From Gymnogyps californianus (Eukaryota; Chordata; Aves; Accipitriformes; Cathartidae): DNA of 64,000 nucleotides. The notes under the pieces were generated by a model. The model had not been told where the DNA came from. It saw nothing but the letters and a program-made list of their open reading frames with translations, and ran no database searches. Made by a program: the position numbers and the translations under genes. Positions 33,791 through 48,200 of the stretch are shown piece after piece. Position 1 is the stretch's first letter; each line of letters starts with the position of its first letter. The DNA lies in contig NC_059472.1 of the NCBI RefSeq assembly GCF_018139145.2, forward strand, positions 99,460,877 through 99,524,876. The letters run 5' to 3'.

Positions 33791-36700
33791 TCATGTTTTG
33801 GTTTTTTTTGTTTCCTTTAAATTTAACTAGTGGCTAAGCCTACTCTTTTGTTACATTTGATACTGATTTAAGATTTCATTTTAGTATATTCCTACAGCTA
33901 GACAATTCCTCAGAAGTGCTGCTGTACAGCCTTCTCTGAGCAATAAGTACTAACTTTGCTGTTATTTGGACAATACCATAACAGTCAGTGTCTTTTGCCT
34001 CAAAGGTTTACAAAGCAATTCATAAGCTTGTATCAGATTATTTTCCTTAGCCAGAGGAAATTTAAGCTGAAGTGATAATTGTTTAGAAGCACTGCCCATA
34101 ATTTTAAAATAGCCAGAAAAATCACCAGAGAACCACTTAATGCTTTTCACTGAAAACTTGTAGTATGAACACTTTGTAGGATCTTGGTCCTGAAAGGTTC
34201 CTACTAGCACAGATCACTATAAGCATATGCAAGCCTGACCACATACCGAAGACATTTAAAATACAAACAATGACAAATTCTGATAACACTTCTCTACATT
34301 GTTCTTCTTGAATGGGAGGTTGTTCATTTAGGGTAAGTCTGACTGCAGGCAATTTAAAAAAAAAAATATTCCTACTCCCTTTGAAAATTTATTTCAACCA
34401 GTAACACATGTAGGTCTGAACCCGTGAAAGCATTACTGTGTGGAAGATTCACTGCTTTCCCCTAACCCTGTCATACTTGATTAGCAGTTTGTATCCCAAG
34501 GACGTGCTTTGTTCTCCTAATGCTAACTCCCTGCAGGAAATTATTTTTATTACACCTGACACTGGTCTTGAAAAATGTTAACTTCATTCTAAGAAAAACA
34601 ATCTTTAGAATGGAAGCAAAATACTAATGCTGCTTTTAAAATAAAGGACAAATCAGTAGATTTCATCACACTCCCCCAAAGAATGACAGTCCTTCAAGAA
34701 AATAGTTGGTGAGGGAATTTTTTTTACCTTTTAGCCCAGCTGTCTAAAACTGAGATCAGAAATAAAAGTGAAGTAGCAAGTCTACAACTAAGAGCAGTCC
34801 AGTGAACAAGCCATGCCTTTTCACCTGACCAAGTTACGCAATATTGCTCTCCTCTTATCCCCAGGACCTCTGGAGATCATCTGGTTTAAGCTGCTACTTG
34901 GAACAGGGCCAACATGGAGCTAGTTGCTGGGGCCCCTGCCAGGTTGAGTTCTGAACATCTCCCACAACGGGGATTCCACAACTGCTCCAGGCCCCACTTC
35001 TGTGTGACCATCCTCATGGTGAAGCTTTTCTTCCGCTAACATGTACCTTCCCCGGTGGCAGCTTGTGTCTGTCACCTCCTGTCCTCTCGCTATGCACCTC
35101 TGAGCAGGGCCTGGCCCTGCCTTCCCCATACTCTCCCATTTGGTAGTTGCAGGCTGCAGTATGATCCCCCTTTATCCGTCTCTTCTTAAGGCTGAACAAG
35201 CCCCGCTCTCTCTGCCTCCCCTCCTACCTCGTGTGCTCCAGCCCCCTGGCCATCTTGGTGGCCCTCCACGGGACTCACTCCAGCATGTCCATGCCTGTCT
35301 TGCACCAGGGAGCCCAAAGCTGGACACAGCACTCCCGAGGCAGGCTCACCAGTGCTGAATAGGGGGTAATAATCACTTCGCTCAACCTGCTGGCTACACG
35401 CTTGCTGAAACAGCCCAGAGTGCTGTCAGTGTTCCTTATCACAAGGGCACACTGCTGAATTGGGTTCAACTCGTCGTCTGCGAGAACCATCTGCCCCTAC
35501 CCACGTCCTTTTCTGCAAAGCTGCTTAGAAAGAAACCACTGGCCCCACCCACACTGTTGTACGGGGTTATTCCATCCCAGAAGCAGGATGCTGCATTTGC
35601 TTTTGTTGACCTTTATGAGGTTCCTGTCAGCCCATTTCTCCTGCAAGTCAAGGTCTATCTGAATAAACTTTTAGACCTACAACTTCCAGCTACTTGCTTT
35701 AATAAATATTTCCGAATTCACAGGCAGGAGAGACATTTCTTTGCAGAAGGAAAATAACACACTTGTCAGCATTCAAGATGTTTAACTTTTTTCGGCGAGT
35801 GAAACATTGATTTTACTAAATTTCTTATTGCAAGTTTACAGACAGTATTCTGGTGCCTTACAGATTTTTTCCACTATTCTCCCTAAATAATGGGAACTAA
35901 AATAACAACCACTACCAGAAGTCATTTCAGGAACGCTTTCATCTAGCTCAGTTGAAGCTACTTGATTATAGTCAACTTTCTGATTTGGAAACAGGAATAA
36001 TTAGGTCTACCCAAGTGGTCATCAGCTCTCTCTGAAACAGCAACAGAGCTCGTAAACCTTACTGGAATCACCGTGCTGACTGCCAGGGGCATTATTTGGC
36101 CAGATTAAGCACTGGCCTTCAAAAGGGTTATTTTTAAGTCCAGCTTAGCAGTGGCTAATTTAAACCCAGACATTCATAGATCTTGCTTTGTCGTGTGTCT
36201 TGTTACAGGATAATGTAGAAAGAACACAGATGCTACAAGCAGCCTGCTCAGGTCCAAAGCGGCTATTAGTCTAGAGCTTCTGGAAAAAGTGGGATGGCAT
36301 TTCAAGTTGTGTCTTCCTAATTTTGTCTTAGTTAGACATGCCTGAGCAGTATACCATGGGTTACTGCATAACTCCAACTCAGCTGTTTTCCTAAAGACAT
36401 GTAATGTCTCTTCACTCAAAATTTCTACTCTCCCGACCTAGCCCTCTCCATCTTCCTTCTACAGGGCCTATACACTGTTACCTCAACTGCCAAGCTCACT
36501 CATAAGAACAGTTGTTTATATAAGCAAGTCATTCAGATTAATTTGTGTGGTTTTGCAGGTCACCGACCAAAATACTGAATACCAAAGACTTAACTAAACA
36601 GAGGAACCAATACACTGGACTATAGGAATTATGCTATAAGCAATCAAATCAAGATGTTAGGACTATTTTTCTAGAATACAATGGTCAGGACATAATCTTA

Positions 36701-37600
36701 AGCGCCTGGAAGGTGTATGCCTGAACGCTTTATTCAGTTACCTTTTATCCAGTTAGCCAGTTTCTGGTTTTTATGAGCATCTCTGTACAGGACTTAGAGC
36801 CCTGATCAGCTGTGTTTTTAGTTCAATAGCATCAGAATAAGCAGGACATTTTATTTACCTTTTAGTATTGTCTTGCAGCCTTTCCCCCAGTTGTAGAAAG
36901 AACTGGAATCTTGTATCAGCTGCAGCCAGACTGGTATGGATTAGCAGGGAAACAGCTCAGACATTTCTTCTCTGTTGAGGACTACACAGAGTTGTAGTTA
37001 AGAGATTTAAACAAAGTATTTGAAGGATGCTGAGTTCACTTCCATTCCATCTGCACAATTCCAAAGTGGCAAGTAATGCGTATATACAATAAACAGAAGT
37101 ACACTATCCTTTTTTAAGTTTTTGTTAGAACTTACACTATAAAAAATGTTTATACTTGAGAGTCACTCATCTTAAAAACGCTTCCTGACCCACATAATTA
37201 AAACTGACTGGTATATTTACATAAAAGTCACAAGGCAGTTCAAATATTTGTAGAAAATCCATCCGAAAACCCAACAAAACTTGACACAAGTAACCTTCCG
37301 CTTTTAAATGGGACTTAGAAACTTTTGATGTTTTAAATTGCAAATTAAAAAGTGTTCTTTATGCTAAGATAGTTCAGAGAAAAAAACAAAACAAAAACCG
37401 AAACCAAACCAACCTCACAGAAGATATAAAATCTTATCCTGGTGCAAGGACATACATTTCAGCAATAGCATCTTTAAAGTAGAGAAACCTGCTGAATCAG
37501 GCTTGAATAGCTTCTACCAGATGAGATAAAGACGACAACCTTGTTTCTGTATAGATTTTTTTTTTACTATACATTTAAGCAAATGTTAGATCATCAAAAT
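33791..37600. other. Intergenic gap between converging KDM1B and DEK
   Basis: About 3.8 kb from the likely KDM1B poly(A) site to the likely DEK poly(A) site. Besides CR1 copy A (34863-35690) I see no gene, RNA or named repeat. Confidence 0.65.
34863..35690 (-). mobile_element. CR1 LINE fragment, copy A
   Basis: Read on the plus strand, AGGACCTCTGGAGATCATCTGG, GGCTGAACAAGCCCCGCTCT, CTGGACACAGCACTCCCGAG and TTGACCTTTATGAGGTTCCT follow the complement of the 3' part of the bird CR1 reverse-transcriptase region. The homology runs to about 35690 on the right (CR1 5' side). The left end stops at 34863 without the usual CR1 3' tail. Its first 676 bases are almost the same as copy B at 42725-43400. 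The short open frames inside it are remnants, not genes. Confidence 0.88.
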
Positions 37601-37609
37601 TGATTTACA

Positions 37610-39196
37610 TTTTTGTGAAAGACATTTATTGAATACAAAAAACCCCCCATTACATTCAGCCTTATTATAAATGATTACACGCAAAGAAATTCAAAAAGTG
37701 TGTGAAGATTAATAGTCTAACTGGCTGAACATTTTCAGAATTTAGATCATTTATGAACCCTTGTTTCTCAACTGTACAATAATAAAATTCAAAAAAATAC
37801 GCTTTTGTCTTTCCAGCAATACTACAGTCAGAGGGATTCTGTGCTCATGGCGTTAATGGCAGCCCACACTTTGGCAACTATTAGTCTCACGATTTTAAGT
37901 GTAGGACTTCCCACATTAGCAACAAGGTGTATGGAGAACAGAAACTTAAACAACAAAATTTATGCAAAGAGTTCACTTTGATCCAAAAAGCTGTGGGCCA
38001 AAGTTCAAGACTGCAGGCTTAAAAGTACCATTGTCCACGTTGAGGCACCAAGGCTCAGGTTCAGAAGCTTTCCCATACCGAAGAGAGCTTACCCACACAC
38101 GTCAGCGCTGCCCGATTCAGAAGCCCCACTGTGGATTTCCAAAGCTATTAAGCCTCCCAGCTGTACATCTTGGATACCCACTTCTGAAATGCTAGGCCAT
38201 CAAGTCAAGACACTAAAGTAAAAGATTTTTTTCCAAGTGAACTTTAGAAATTTTCCTATAGCCTTTGGAGGGATTTTATTTACTATGTCAAGCCATTGAA
38301 ACAAATGTATCTGTAGTCTTTGTACAAAGTTAAACGCTGAAAAGCTTAAGTATAAAACTACAGTTTAGTTTCTGTACAAGGTAAGATGGGACAAACATTG
38401 TAAAACCTCAACTCATTTGTAGTTTCATGAAACTTCTGCATACCACTTTTCATCACAGCCTCACTGCTGAACACTGACATTTCATGTCCTAAATCCTAAG
38501 ATAACAAGATTAAAAAACTGATTTGCACAAAAGAAATCTGAAATAACTTTATATACACAACAGAAAGCCTTTTAAAAGTACAAAAATAACATCTATATGC
38601 CAATTAGTTACCATGCTTTGACAGTTCTCTCAGTGCCTACACATGCAAGACAGTAATCTAGATTTAGAATAATTCTGCATCTGTAGAATGTATCAGAATA
38701 TAAAAAGACATGAACATGTGACTAACTCTTGTTATTTTCAGAATGGATATGTATTCAAAATATCTTCATAACCAATACTGCAATATTCCAGTCTCTGCAT
38801 GTATATGTGCAGATAAGCAGCTTTCATCTTACTTGATTTTAAAATCTCCTGCAACCTAGTAATCCACACTAAAAAGCTACAATGGTTCTAATGAATCTAG
38901 TCATACAAAGCAATTCAAAATGTACAAAAACTATAAAAAAGGGAACATTTATTGCCATGCATGAAACTTAAGTATGTTCAACTAAAAACTGCATCAAATG
39001 CAGTTTTGTTTTTTTTAAAAAAAAAAAAAAGATACACAAAGCAATTTACATCAACACTCTTAACATTAGATCAGCAGAATCAGCTCTGACTAAATACCAC
39101 AAGGGTAAGACACTTTCCTTTTGCTGGTGCCTATCAGATCTTCAAATCCATGGGAACATAAAACCAGGAATCTTCATTTCCCACAGTCAAATCAGA
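37610..39196 (-). other. DEK: DEK 3' UTR
   Basis: AT-rich sequence left of the DEK stop codon. Minus-strand AATAAA hexamers lie at 37625-37630, 38275-38280 and near 38948; the leftmost would give a 3' UTR of about 1.6 kb. Which one is used cannot be told from sequence. Confidence 0.6.
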
Positions 39197-39208
39197 TCAT
39201 GAAATCAA
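39197..39208 (-). CDS. DEK: DEK coding exon 10: last three codons and stop
   Basis: After acceptor ctcttttcag the frame reads Leu-Ile-Ser then TGA (39199-39197), the same C-terminus as human DEK. Only 12 coding bases, so it was found by expected ending rather than by open frame. Confidence 0.9.
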   Translation of the reverse strand: MIS

Positions 39209-42200
39209 CTGAAAAGAGAAGTGTATTAGTTTTCTCCTTTCTCTCAATCCAATTACATACAGCCTCTCCTTTTGCATCAGACTATCAAGAAAATACACTA
39301 ATTTTGCTATCACAAAAACCCAAGAACATCCCTACAGCAGACAAATCGCTCTTATGCCTTTGCTGATAGCGACACACGTATGCATAGCACAGACATAACT
39401 ATTTCTAGATAGCCATATATCAACAGCTGCAAATGAAGCCACAAGAGAAAGGAAAGTTACTTTATTAACTCCACTAAGTGAACCTCACTTTTCTAGTTCC
39501 ATTTTTAGTTTTGGGGCAAGCAAAAATAATTGAACTTCAAAATTTTTTTACATATTACCAACCACAGACTGGACAATAAACCCTTTGTCATGAGTACATT
39601 AGATCAGGCCTAATTTTCAGTGCAGCAAACTTAAAGGCAACATTGTAACTGTGCTACCAGGAGCACATACAGAGAAAAGCTATCTATCTTTATCCTCTCT
39701 TGCCTTCTCTCATTGCCAGAGCTTGCAGGTCTGCAGAGCTTATACAACCTCATGCATTGTTACCTACAAATGTATGTGGTCAGTGCATCAATTATAGTGC
39801 ACCTTGCAGCCAAGGCTGTAATTTAAAGCAAATGCATGGCTTTCAGAGAGTAAGAGTCATAAAAAATTAGAGCAGCTTTAATTTTAGTTCTGCTTACCAA
39901 AGAAATCCATAAAAGTAGTAGTGGCATGCTACAAAAATAGAGTCTGAATAGAGTTCAGGTTTATCAGAGCACTAAACTTCCAATACTATACAGGAGGCTA
40001 TTAAAACTAGTGTAAGAGGATGCCGTGCCACTTTCTAATAGGCTGAAGGAAAAAAAACCCAAAAAACAAAAAAACCCCAAACCAACCCAGAATGTTTTCT
40101 AAATGATAAAGTCTTTACCTCTTTGACTGTTTCTTTAATGAAGTCTTTCCTGTCAGATAAATCGTAACTAGGATAGTTTTCATACACCTAAAAAAAAAGT
40201 AAAAAAAACCAAACCAAAACAAACCTCAAATTACTTTCATTCAATGTATTACATGAATAGAAGGAGCTTAAATGAAATTAGGGCAAAAATTGGTGTGGTA
40301 CTTCTAGTATTACAACTGCCAAAATGCCCTCTGTTAATTATGGGAAATGACAAGCTTATTTTCCTGTCCTTATTTTGACCACATAAATATTTAAATACAT
40401 GTATTTTTTTATGTTCGGTCACTGACTAAACTGGTATTATAATTCTTCACATCAACAAATTGGAATGCCTAGCTTGCCATGTCAGGCAAATAAGAATTTT
40501 CCAATCTTTGTCTTACATGCTCTCTAAGTAGTCAGATACCTGTGCATTAGTGTAGGAAGCTAAACAGATATCAAATCCCAAGGCTTATTTATTTTTAGGT
40601 AATAAGTAAAATTGTGATCTTTTCAAGTGACTAATAGAAGAGTCAACATACTTGAGTGCTATTCTACAACTATTCTTTGGTTAACTGGGTGGGAGAGGAC
40701 CAACCAAACAAAAAACAGATGCCAACACTGACAACCAATGCAGAATATTTTATTTTAGTATACCAAATTTCAGACTTCTAGAATGACTATAAACATGACA
40801 AAAAGTTTGTACAGAATATAAACATACATTTTTCTCATAAGAATAACTTCTGGTTTAATTTTCTCCAGACAACATCTTGGAAGTACCAGGAAAACAAACA
40901 TGTGAGTTAACTGACTGTAGAAAATGTCAAGGTAACAGTATTGTCTGTGTTTTGGTCACTTTTCTCTCTTCCGGCCACATGGTCCCTTCCTCACACCTGT
41001 CCTGACAACAGATTCCTTGCTGAACTGATTCAACTCACTAACTCAGCTGAGAACTATTCATTTTTTGCTGATAGATGAGAGTTGACTGGACTCATAAAGA
41101 GAACATACGAAGAAGGAGAGCAAGGTGAGCAGGAGAAATGTACAGAGAGCAGGACACAACCCTCCCCTTTTGACAGTAGGAAGCTGCTGCACCGTCTCAA
41201 CATCTCAAATATTTTCACTTTAATACATGGCAGTTGTTTTGGAGGTCATACTGCTACTTTCCATGTAGCTAATTTTTCTTTAGAGATTTCCCTTCTAATG
41301 TTGGGTATCAGCATTGCATATCTTAAGATTAAAGCTCTCCTTGTTATAGCTGTTAGCAAGTAAATAAATCAATGCAAAACTACTTTGTTTCTGAACCATT
41401 GTACAGAGTGCAAGCCTCCATTTCTGAAATGATGACAAAAGTCAGTTCACAGACAACCCACTGCCTAAAGAGACTGCAAAATCATATTTGCTTACCTCCT
41501 TGCAAATTTGTTTCATTGTGACCTCCTCCAAGTTTGCATTGGCCAACAAGTTCTTGACAGTCTCCTTAAGTTCTTCATCTGTGGGTGGTTTCTTCAGCTT
41601 TTTAATTAAAGGTTCATCATCTGAACTATCCTCAGACTCACTTTCTAAATAGGAAGAATAATTTGAATTGTAATAAAAGATTTTCAATTTGTCTGCTTTC
41701 TTCCTCCAAAACAGAAGCCATCAGAATTTTCCCCAAACATCTGATGTAGATGTTCTCCCTTAAAATAGACATCTTGCCAGACCTTCCATTTAAAAATGAA
41801 GCTAGTGCTATCAGTACTACATTTATTTATGAATCCGCATCATTGTTGATGAACTATCAGTTTACAAATCAATATGTACTCTAGAAAGTATTGGACAGAT
41901 TAATCTATCAAACTAAAAAAAGGTTTATTACAACAATTCTAAACTGAGGTATTATGCCCCTAAAAAACATTATTTGCTTTAAAAAGGAGTTTGGATTTTT
42001 ATTGTCCCCAGCAGTGCTGCGCTCTAGGATCTTGTAATTTTGCAATGCTGTATTACTGAACATGCTATCAGAAATACCACAACAACAAATGAAGAGAATC
42101 ATAAAGGAAGTGAAGCAGTGCAGGATACTCCTACAATCTTTTCCAGCAGCAAAAAAATTAGACTGAACGACTCCAACATCCACTCAGTTCCTCTGCTGCC

Positions 42201-45200
42201 AACAAGACAAAATTCAGAGCAGATGCCAAACAATCTAGATAATGAGCTTACAGAAAGACCTACTTAACATTTTGATTTTTATACTGCAATAATACTCAAA
42301 ACAGAAATGCAGGAGTAAAGAAATTATGAATATATTACATAACAAATGCAAAACACATGTACTTTTTTTTTAATGTAAATATATGTATGTTGATGACAAA
42401 ATAAACACAGTCAGTCACATTAGTACTGCCAGCAGCCAATCTGAAAATACATTGAGTTCTCAGCACACTCTGCTGAGAAATAAGGCTATGAAAGAAGTTT
42501 AGCGTAGTTCTATGCTTGAGTTTAACCATTCCCTTTCTTAATACACTGACAAGCAGGGGAATTAATCTCAACTGATGTCTGTGCTACAGTATACATATGC
42601 TAATGCTGGCATTAAATGAAGTATGTTTGCAGTATGGATATATGCTGCATTAACAACTCATGCTACAATTGTGACAGAGACATGGCTGTTATCTCATAGA
42701 GTGCCAGAGAATTTAAGGTGAGAAAGGACCTCTGGAGATCATCTGGTTTAAGCTGCTACTTGGAACAGGGCCAACATGGAGCTAGTTGCTGGGGCCCCTG
42801 CCAGGTTGAGTTCTGAACATCTCCCACAACGGGGATTCCACAACTGCTCCAGGCCCCACTTCTGTGTGACCATCCTCATGGTGAAGCTTTTCTTCCGCTA
42901 ACATGTACCTTCCCCGGTGGCAGCTTGTGTCTGTCACCTCCTGTCCTCTCGCTATGCACCTCTGAGCAGAGCCTGGCCCTGCCTTCCCCATACTCTCCCA
43001 TTTGGTAGTTGCAGGCTGCAGTATGATCCCCCTTTATCCGTCTCTTCTTAAGGCTGAACAAGCCCCGCTCTCTCTGCCTCCCCTCCTACCTTGTGCGCTC
43101 CAGCCCCCTGGCCATCTTGGTGGCCCTCCACGGGACTCACTCCAGCATGTCCATGCCTGTCTTGCACCAGGGAGCCCAAAGCTGGACACAGCACTCCCGA
43201 GGCAGGCTCACCAGTGCTGAATAGGGGGTAATAATCACTTCGCTCAACCTGCTGGCTACACACTTGCTGAAACAGCCCAGAGTGCTGTCAGTGTTCCTTA
43301 TCACAAGGGCACACTGCTGAATTGGGTTCAACTCGTCGTCTGCGAGAACCATCTGCCCCTACCCACGTCCTTTTCTGCAAAGCTGCTTAGAAAGAAACCA
43401 GTCTGTCCCCACCTGCAATGCTGCAATCTTTACACAGGTATTAAGAAACTCAGTGTATGTATACCTTTTATGCATATCGTCAGATATGAGAAAACCGATA
43501 GCAACAGGATGCATGTAGAACCCATATCTACATTAACAACACATCAAGGTGCTGAACAAAAGACATACACAGTGGGATATATACTACTGGATCAATTGTA
43601 AGATTCACATGAAGTCACCATAGAGGCACCAAAAGAATTTTGCTAATGTCCTTCCAGCAGAAGGTAGAACTAGGCTGATACTTTCAGTTTATATGGAAAT
43701 AAAAAGTATATGTACATACACAACAGAAATTACATAAAGTATACCCAAACCAAGAACTTTTTTTTTAAATTACTGTTGCAAGGAACAGCACATCAAGTAG
43801 CAAGCCAACAATTCACCAAATTCTATTTTCTTTCACAGTTAGGTGCAAAAGCTTGCTTTCTAATCAGCATGGCAGTTATGCTACAAGACAACATATGATG
43901 AGAGATTTAAAGCATTTACCTTTTCTAGAACTGTTCTGATTTTTTTTAGTAGTGCTGCTATCTGCCTTCTTGACATTTGCACCCTTCACAGCTTTCTTGG
44001 TTTTGGAAGTCATCTTTTTAGATTTTTCTCTTTTAGATGCTTTTCTAGGGGGCTATAAAGAAGAAAAACAGAAGATTAAAACAATGGTTTCTACCTGAAC
44101 AATCCGTACCCCTTTTCCACAATGGAAATTATCCTTTCTGTCAATACAAACTAAATCAGCAAATTTAATTACTATATTTTACTAGCAATTTCTAGCCCTA
44201 TACCATCAGGGGAATATGTCCACAAAGAGTATTCCTACATTCTTTTAAATTTCAGATTGTCCTTCTACATGGACTCTTAAGCTCAAAGAGCTAGAACTTT
44301 TTGATGATACTAGTAGTTTGGTTGTGCTACAACTTTCCATTCATAATTTCTTATAATTAGCTTATAAAATCACTTTAAAGATGTTCCTTTAAAAAAGGAC
44401 ATGGTATGTTTTATTCAATTACTTCTAGATGCTATAGCTCTCTAAGACTACACGCAGCTAATTCTTTTTGCGCTAGTTGAGAGCTACAGTAGCTAATCCA
44501 CAATTTGGCCAATTATTGTGACTAGTAAACCCAAAAAATTATTGCATTAAGTTAACATCAACAGAAGAAATTGGGAACATAAATACATACAGTATACACA
44601 TATCAGTGCGCTGCATTTTTGGCACAAATTAAATGCGTGCTTAACACACAAAATCTTTAGGTAGTACTTCTGACAAGGCTGAAAACTTTCCTCACAGAAA
44701 CAAACATGGAACATTGACCAGGAATAAACCATACTTCAGAGAAAGAACATCATGAAACAAAACAAATTAACTAACAGTAGTTACTAAATTCATAATTCTA
44801 ATTTATATTTAAAATGGCAGTGTAGTCAACTGAGCAAACTATCACATCTAAACAATTAAGATTAGTTCATATAACTTTTAACTGCTTCTCCCATTAGTAC
44901 CTGGTGCAACTCATGAAACTAGTATTTAATAAACCAGATTACATTTATTTATATTGGCTTGCTCAGTTATAGTTGCACTCGCTCTGCAGTGTTAAATGAA
45001 GGATAAAGACTTTCACTGTTGAAATTAAAAAATGTTTGTAACTTCTAACTTTTCAGCTTTTGAGTTTCTGGTAAAGCTCCATCACCAGCTACAAAGTCAG
45101 ATGTTAAACCTGGCACTCAAATTTCAGTTTTTTATAAAATTATGCTCCCCCAGCACACAAAAATATTTCAGATATCTTTTGCTTCCAGGTAACTGTAAGG

Positions 45201-48200
45201 TTTTTGTTTGTTTGTATTTTTGGAAGAAAGAGTTGCAAGAGAGACATGTAACTCTGAGGACAATCTACTCCAGCCTCTCCATGCCTAAGATTCCAGCAGA
45301 GCTGGGGCAGCAAAGCTACCTAACACTGCCTATATCCTTCCACCTGCAGTATGTTAAAGGGTGTCATAAGCCTAACTTTTTTTTTTTTTAAATGCTGCAA
45401 TCTTAAAGCTGTACAAATGCAGACATTTTCCATTTCACCATTTCCTAATATTCAAACTAATTTGACATACTAGTGTTTTTGTAATAATTAAGCTTTTACT
45501 CCATGCAAGTCAACTTCAGTTTCTGAAGACTTCAGCCTACTCAGCTATTGCTTGGCAGTCATATCTAACTCCTACCTTCTGAAAGAAGGCAAAGACAACC
45601 CAGTTAGATCAATGCGGTTTACTGTGAGTTTTTTTTGTTTGTTGGATTTTTTTGTTTGTTTGGGGGTTTTGTTGTTTTTGTTTTTTTTTAAATAACTGAG
45701 TTATTGAAAAATTTTCTAAAAGACACTCCTGCCTCTGACAGCAATATTCCTCTCCTCACAGTAGGAAGACTGTTTTGCTGAAGAGATGAACAAATATAAA
45801 ATTAACTTCTAGTATTTCAGCCCTCTTTCAATTTGCCGTTTGTGGGGAAAGAAAAAGGCAAACTAAGAATTAAGTTTGTTTCATGGAGGCATAGGGAACT
45901 TCCTTGAACCATCTTTTTAAATTAGAACCAACACCTATCAAAATGACAGTGACAAAACATTGACTAATTGCTGTTTGTTGCAGGGCTCTCATTAAGGCTA
46001 AAAAGGCAGTCCCATCTAAATCAAAATACAGGATAAGATGAAGCCTGTAGCTCCTTTTCATTTCTTTTTTCCAGGCTTCAGGCATATGGACAAATCAGTG
46101 TACACTTTGTACACAAATCAGCTGTACACTTGTACTGGCCCTCCATGTTTTGTGTCTATTCTGTGACCAAGTACAGGGCTGAAAGGGAATGCACAGGGAA
46201 AGCTATTTTGCATTTAAATACAAAGTTCGTCTCATTTCTCTCCTCCTATGCAAAGCTAAAAGAAGCTTCAAAGAAAACAGAGAAGAACAGAAAATACAGT
46301 GAGATGAGAACACTTTGGAGATTGCAGGGATCTTTGTAAGGCTGCTTACTATATTGCTCACTTTATCTTTGCAATCCAAGACACAGAACCCTAGAACAGA
46401 AATTAGGACATAAAATCCAGAAGAAATATGGAACCAAGACCCAAAACCAATGCAGCCAGGCAGGTCAGGGAGCTCTACTGAATTCAAAGTTAAGTCCTAG
46501 GTATCCAATCAAACCCTACACAGAAAAAAAAAGATAGATATTGGGAATTTTTATGAAATTACAATAAAGTCATCACAAGATGATACAAGAAATGCAATCA
46601 ATTATGTTTGAAATCCTGGCTGCCCCAAAATGACATATAGCAAATGGTTTTAAGGTGCATATACACATCCAAGAATCAGAACCTTTGCCTTTTATCTTAT
46701 TGATTCTCTAACTTTAATGCACTAAAAAATTATGAAAATCTCTTATAAATTGCAGATGTGTTCCCTTTTCTTTCAAACCATTCATTCAGTTAAACATCAC
46801 TTACCCCCCAACTCTGCATGTTCCAAGAACGACCAATTGCTTACAACCACATAATGACAAACTGCAGACAAATGTTTTTAGCCCTATGTTGAAAAACAAA
46901 CAAGAAACCTCATTACCTCATCTTCACTTTCTTTTTCTTCTGAAGAGTCATCCTTTTCCTTCTTTTCATCTTCTTCACTACTGGATTCATCTGACAAGAT
47001 CTCTGGGCACTTGGTGCGTTTTGCTTTTCTTGTTGTTCCAGTGCTACTGCGTTCTTTTTTGCCACCTTTGCTTGGCGTTTTTTTGGACTTTGGCAATGGC
47101 TGAGATACAGGGATGTGTGTAATCCAAGTAGGAATACAAAAGTGAATTTTAAAAATATAAATCCCTTCAAATCACATGAAAGAACAGTAAACAAATATAG
47201 AGGTCTCAGTCTTGATAACAAAACCCAGGACTATTTTATGTACTACACTTAAGCCATAACATTTTGCAGTAAGCAGAAATTCATTACAGAGATGGAGCTG
47301 AGTAAAATGAAATTTCAGTTCTAAGCTAAGCACCCCTTCCACTCCCCTAACCAAACAAATCTTCAAAGGTTGGGGGTTAGGGAAGGGAAGCAAGAAAGAA
47401 CAAGCTAGAAGGAACCTTTTACTTACCTATGCCCTCCCAACCCATAAAAGCAAGCTTTTTCTTCTGGTAACGAATGAGCTGACAACTCTTCAGAAGACTT
47501 AAAGACAGGAATTCTGTCATGTCTTACGCAAAACTGCATTTTGTTGTCACTCAGGACCAGTGTCCCTAAGGCAGCATGCAGACTCCTTGTTCACATCACT
47601 TACCAGTGTTTGCTGGGAATAAATTTAATTTCCTGAGCAACAGTCTAACTATTTAAGTACTGCTCTTAGATTAGAAACGGAAAGTCCAAGAAGATTAATA
47701 ATAGAGTTTAGTAGTCTTGGCAGCTGAATCTAGTGCACTAGCATATACTAGTTAAAGCAAGTTTTCCCAGCCTTGCAACAAATTCCATTTTGTGACGACC
47801 AAATGTGATTACATACACTTGCCAACTTGTAGCATACCCAGGTAACATCTGACAGCTTATTTTCCTGTCCATTCACCCACAAAGCAGAAGCTACCTATAG
47901 TATTGGGGTATGGATCTCTCTAATTAGCTTCATGTGTTGATCACATACACTTCTGTGCACTAACAGTGTGCAATGGGTGCACTTACATGTTAGCATATAG
48001 TTTCTATCTAAGTCCTCACCCCATTATGGATGCCTGCAGGAATAGAGCTACTCTCTTTCAAGAAGCCATTGCTACTTCAGTAAGTTAGAACAGTAATTGT
48101 ATCACCACTGGTAACAAGCAAAATAATAAGCAACAGAGACAGCTGCATTTTTCATCAGAACAGAGCCATTAAAGCAAGCATCTCACCTTGCCTGAAGATT

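Larger units (their letters stand above)
39209..43919 (-). other. DEK: DEK introns near the 3' end (around coding exons 8 and 9)
   Basis: Introns 39209-40118, 40188-41495 and 41645-43919. A-rich stretches with CCAAA lie at about 40045-40085 and 40190-40230. The last intron carries CR1 copy B. Nothing else is recognised. Confidence 0.7.

Noticed and set aside
34920..35490. Short open frames repeated at 42782-43352
   Set aside because: They lie in CR1 fragments, mostly in frames other than the reverse transcriptase, and are too short to be working genes.
45032..45391. 119-codon plus-strand frame in a DEK intron
   Set aside because: Antisense to DEK, ends in a poly-T run coded as Phe, and has no known motif.
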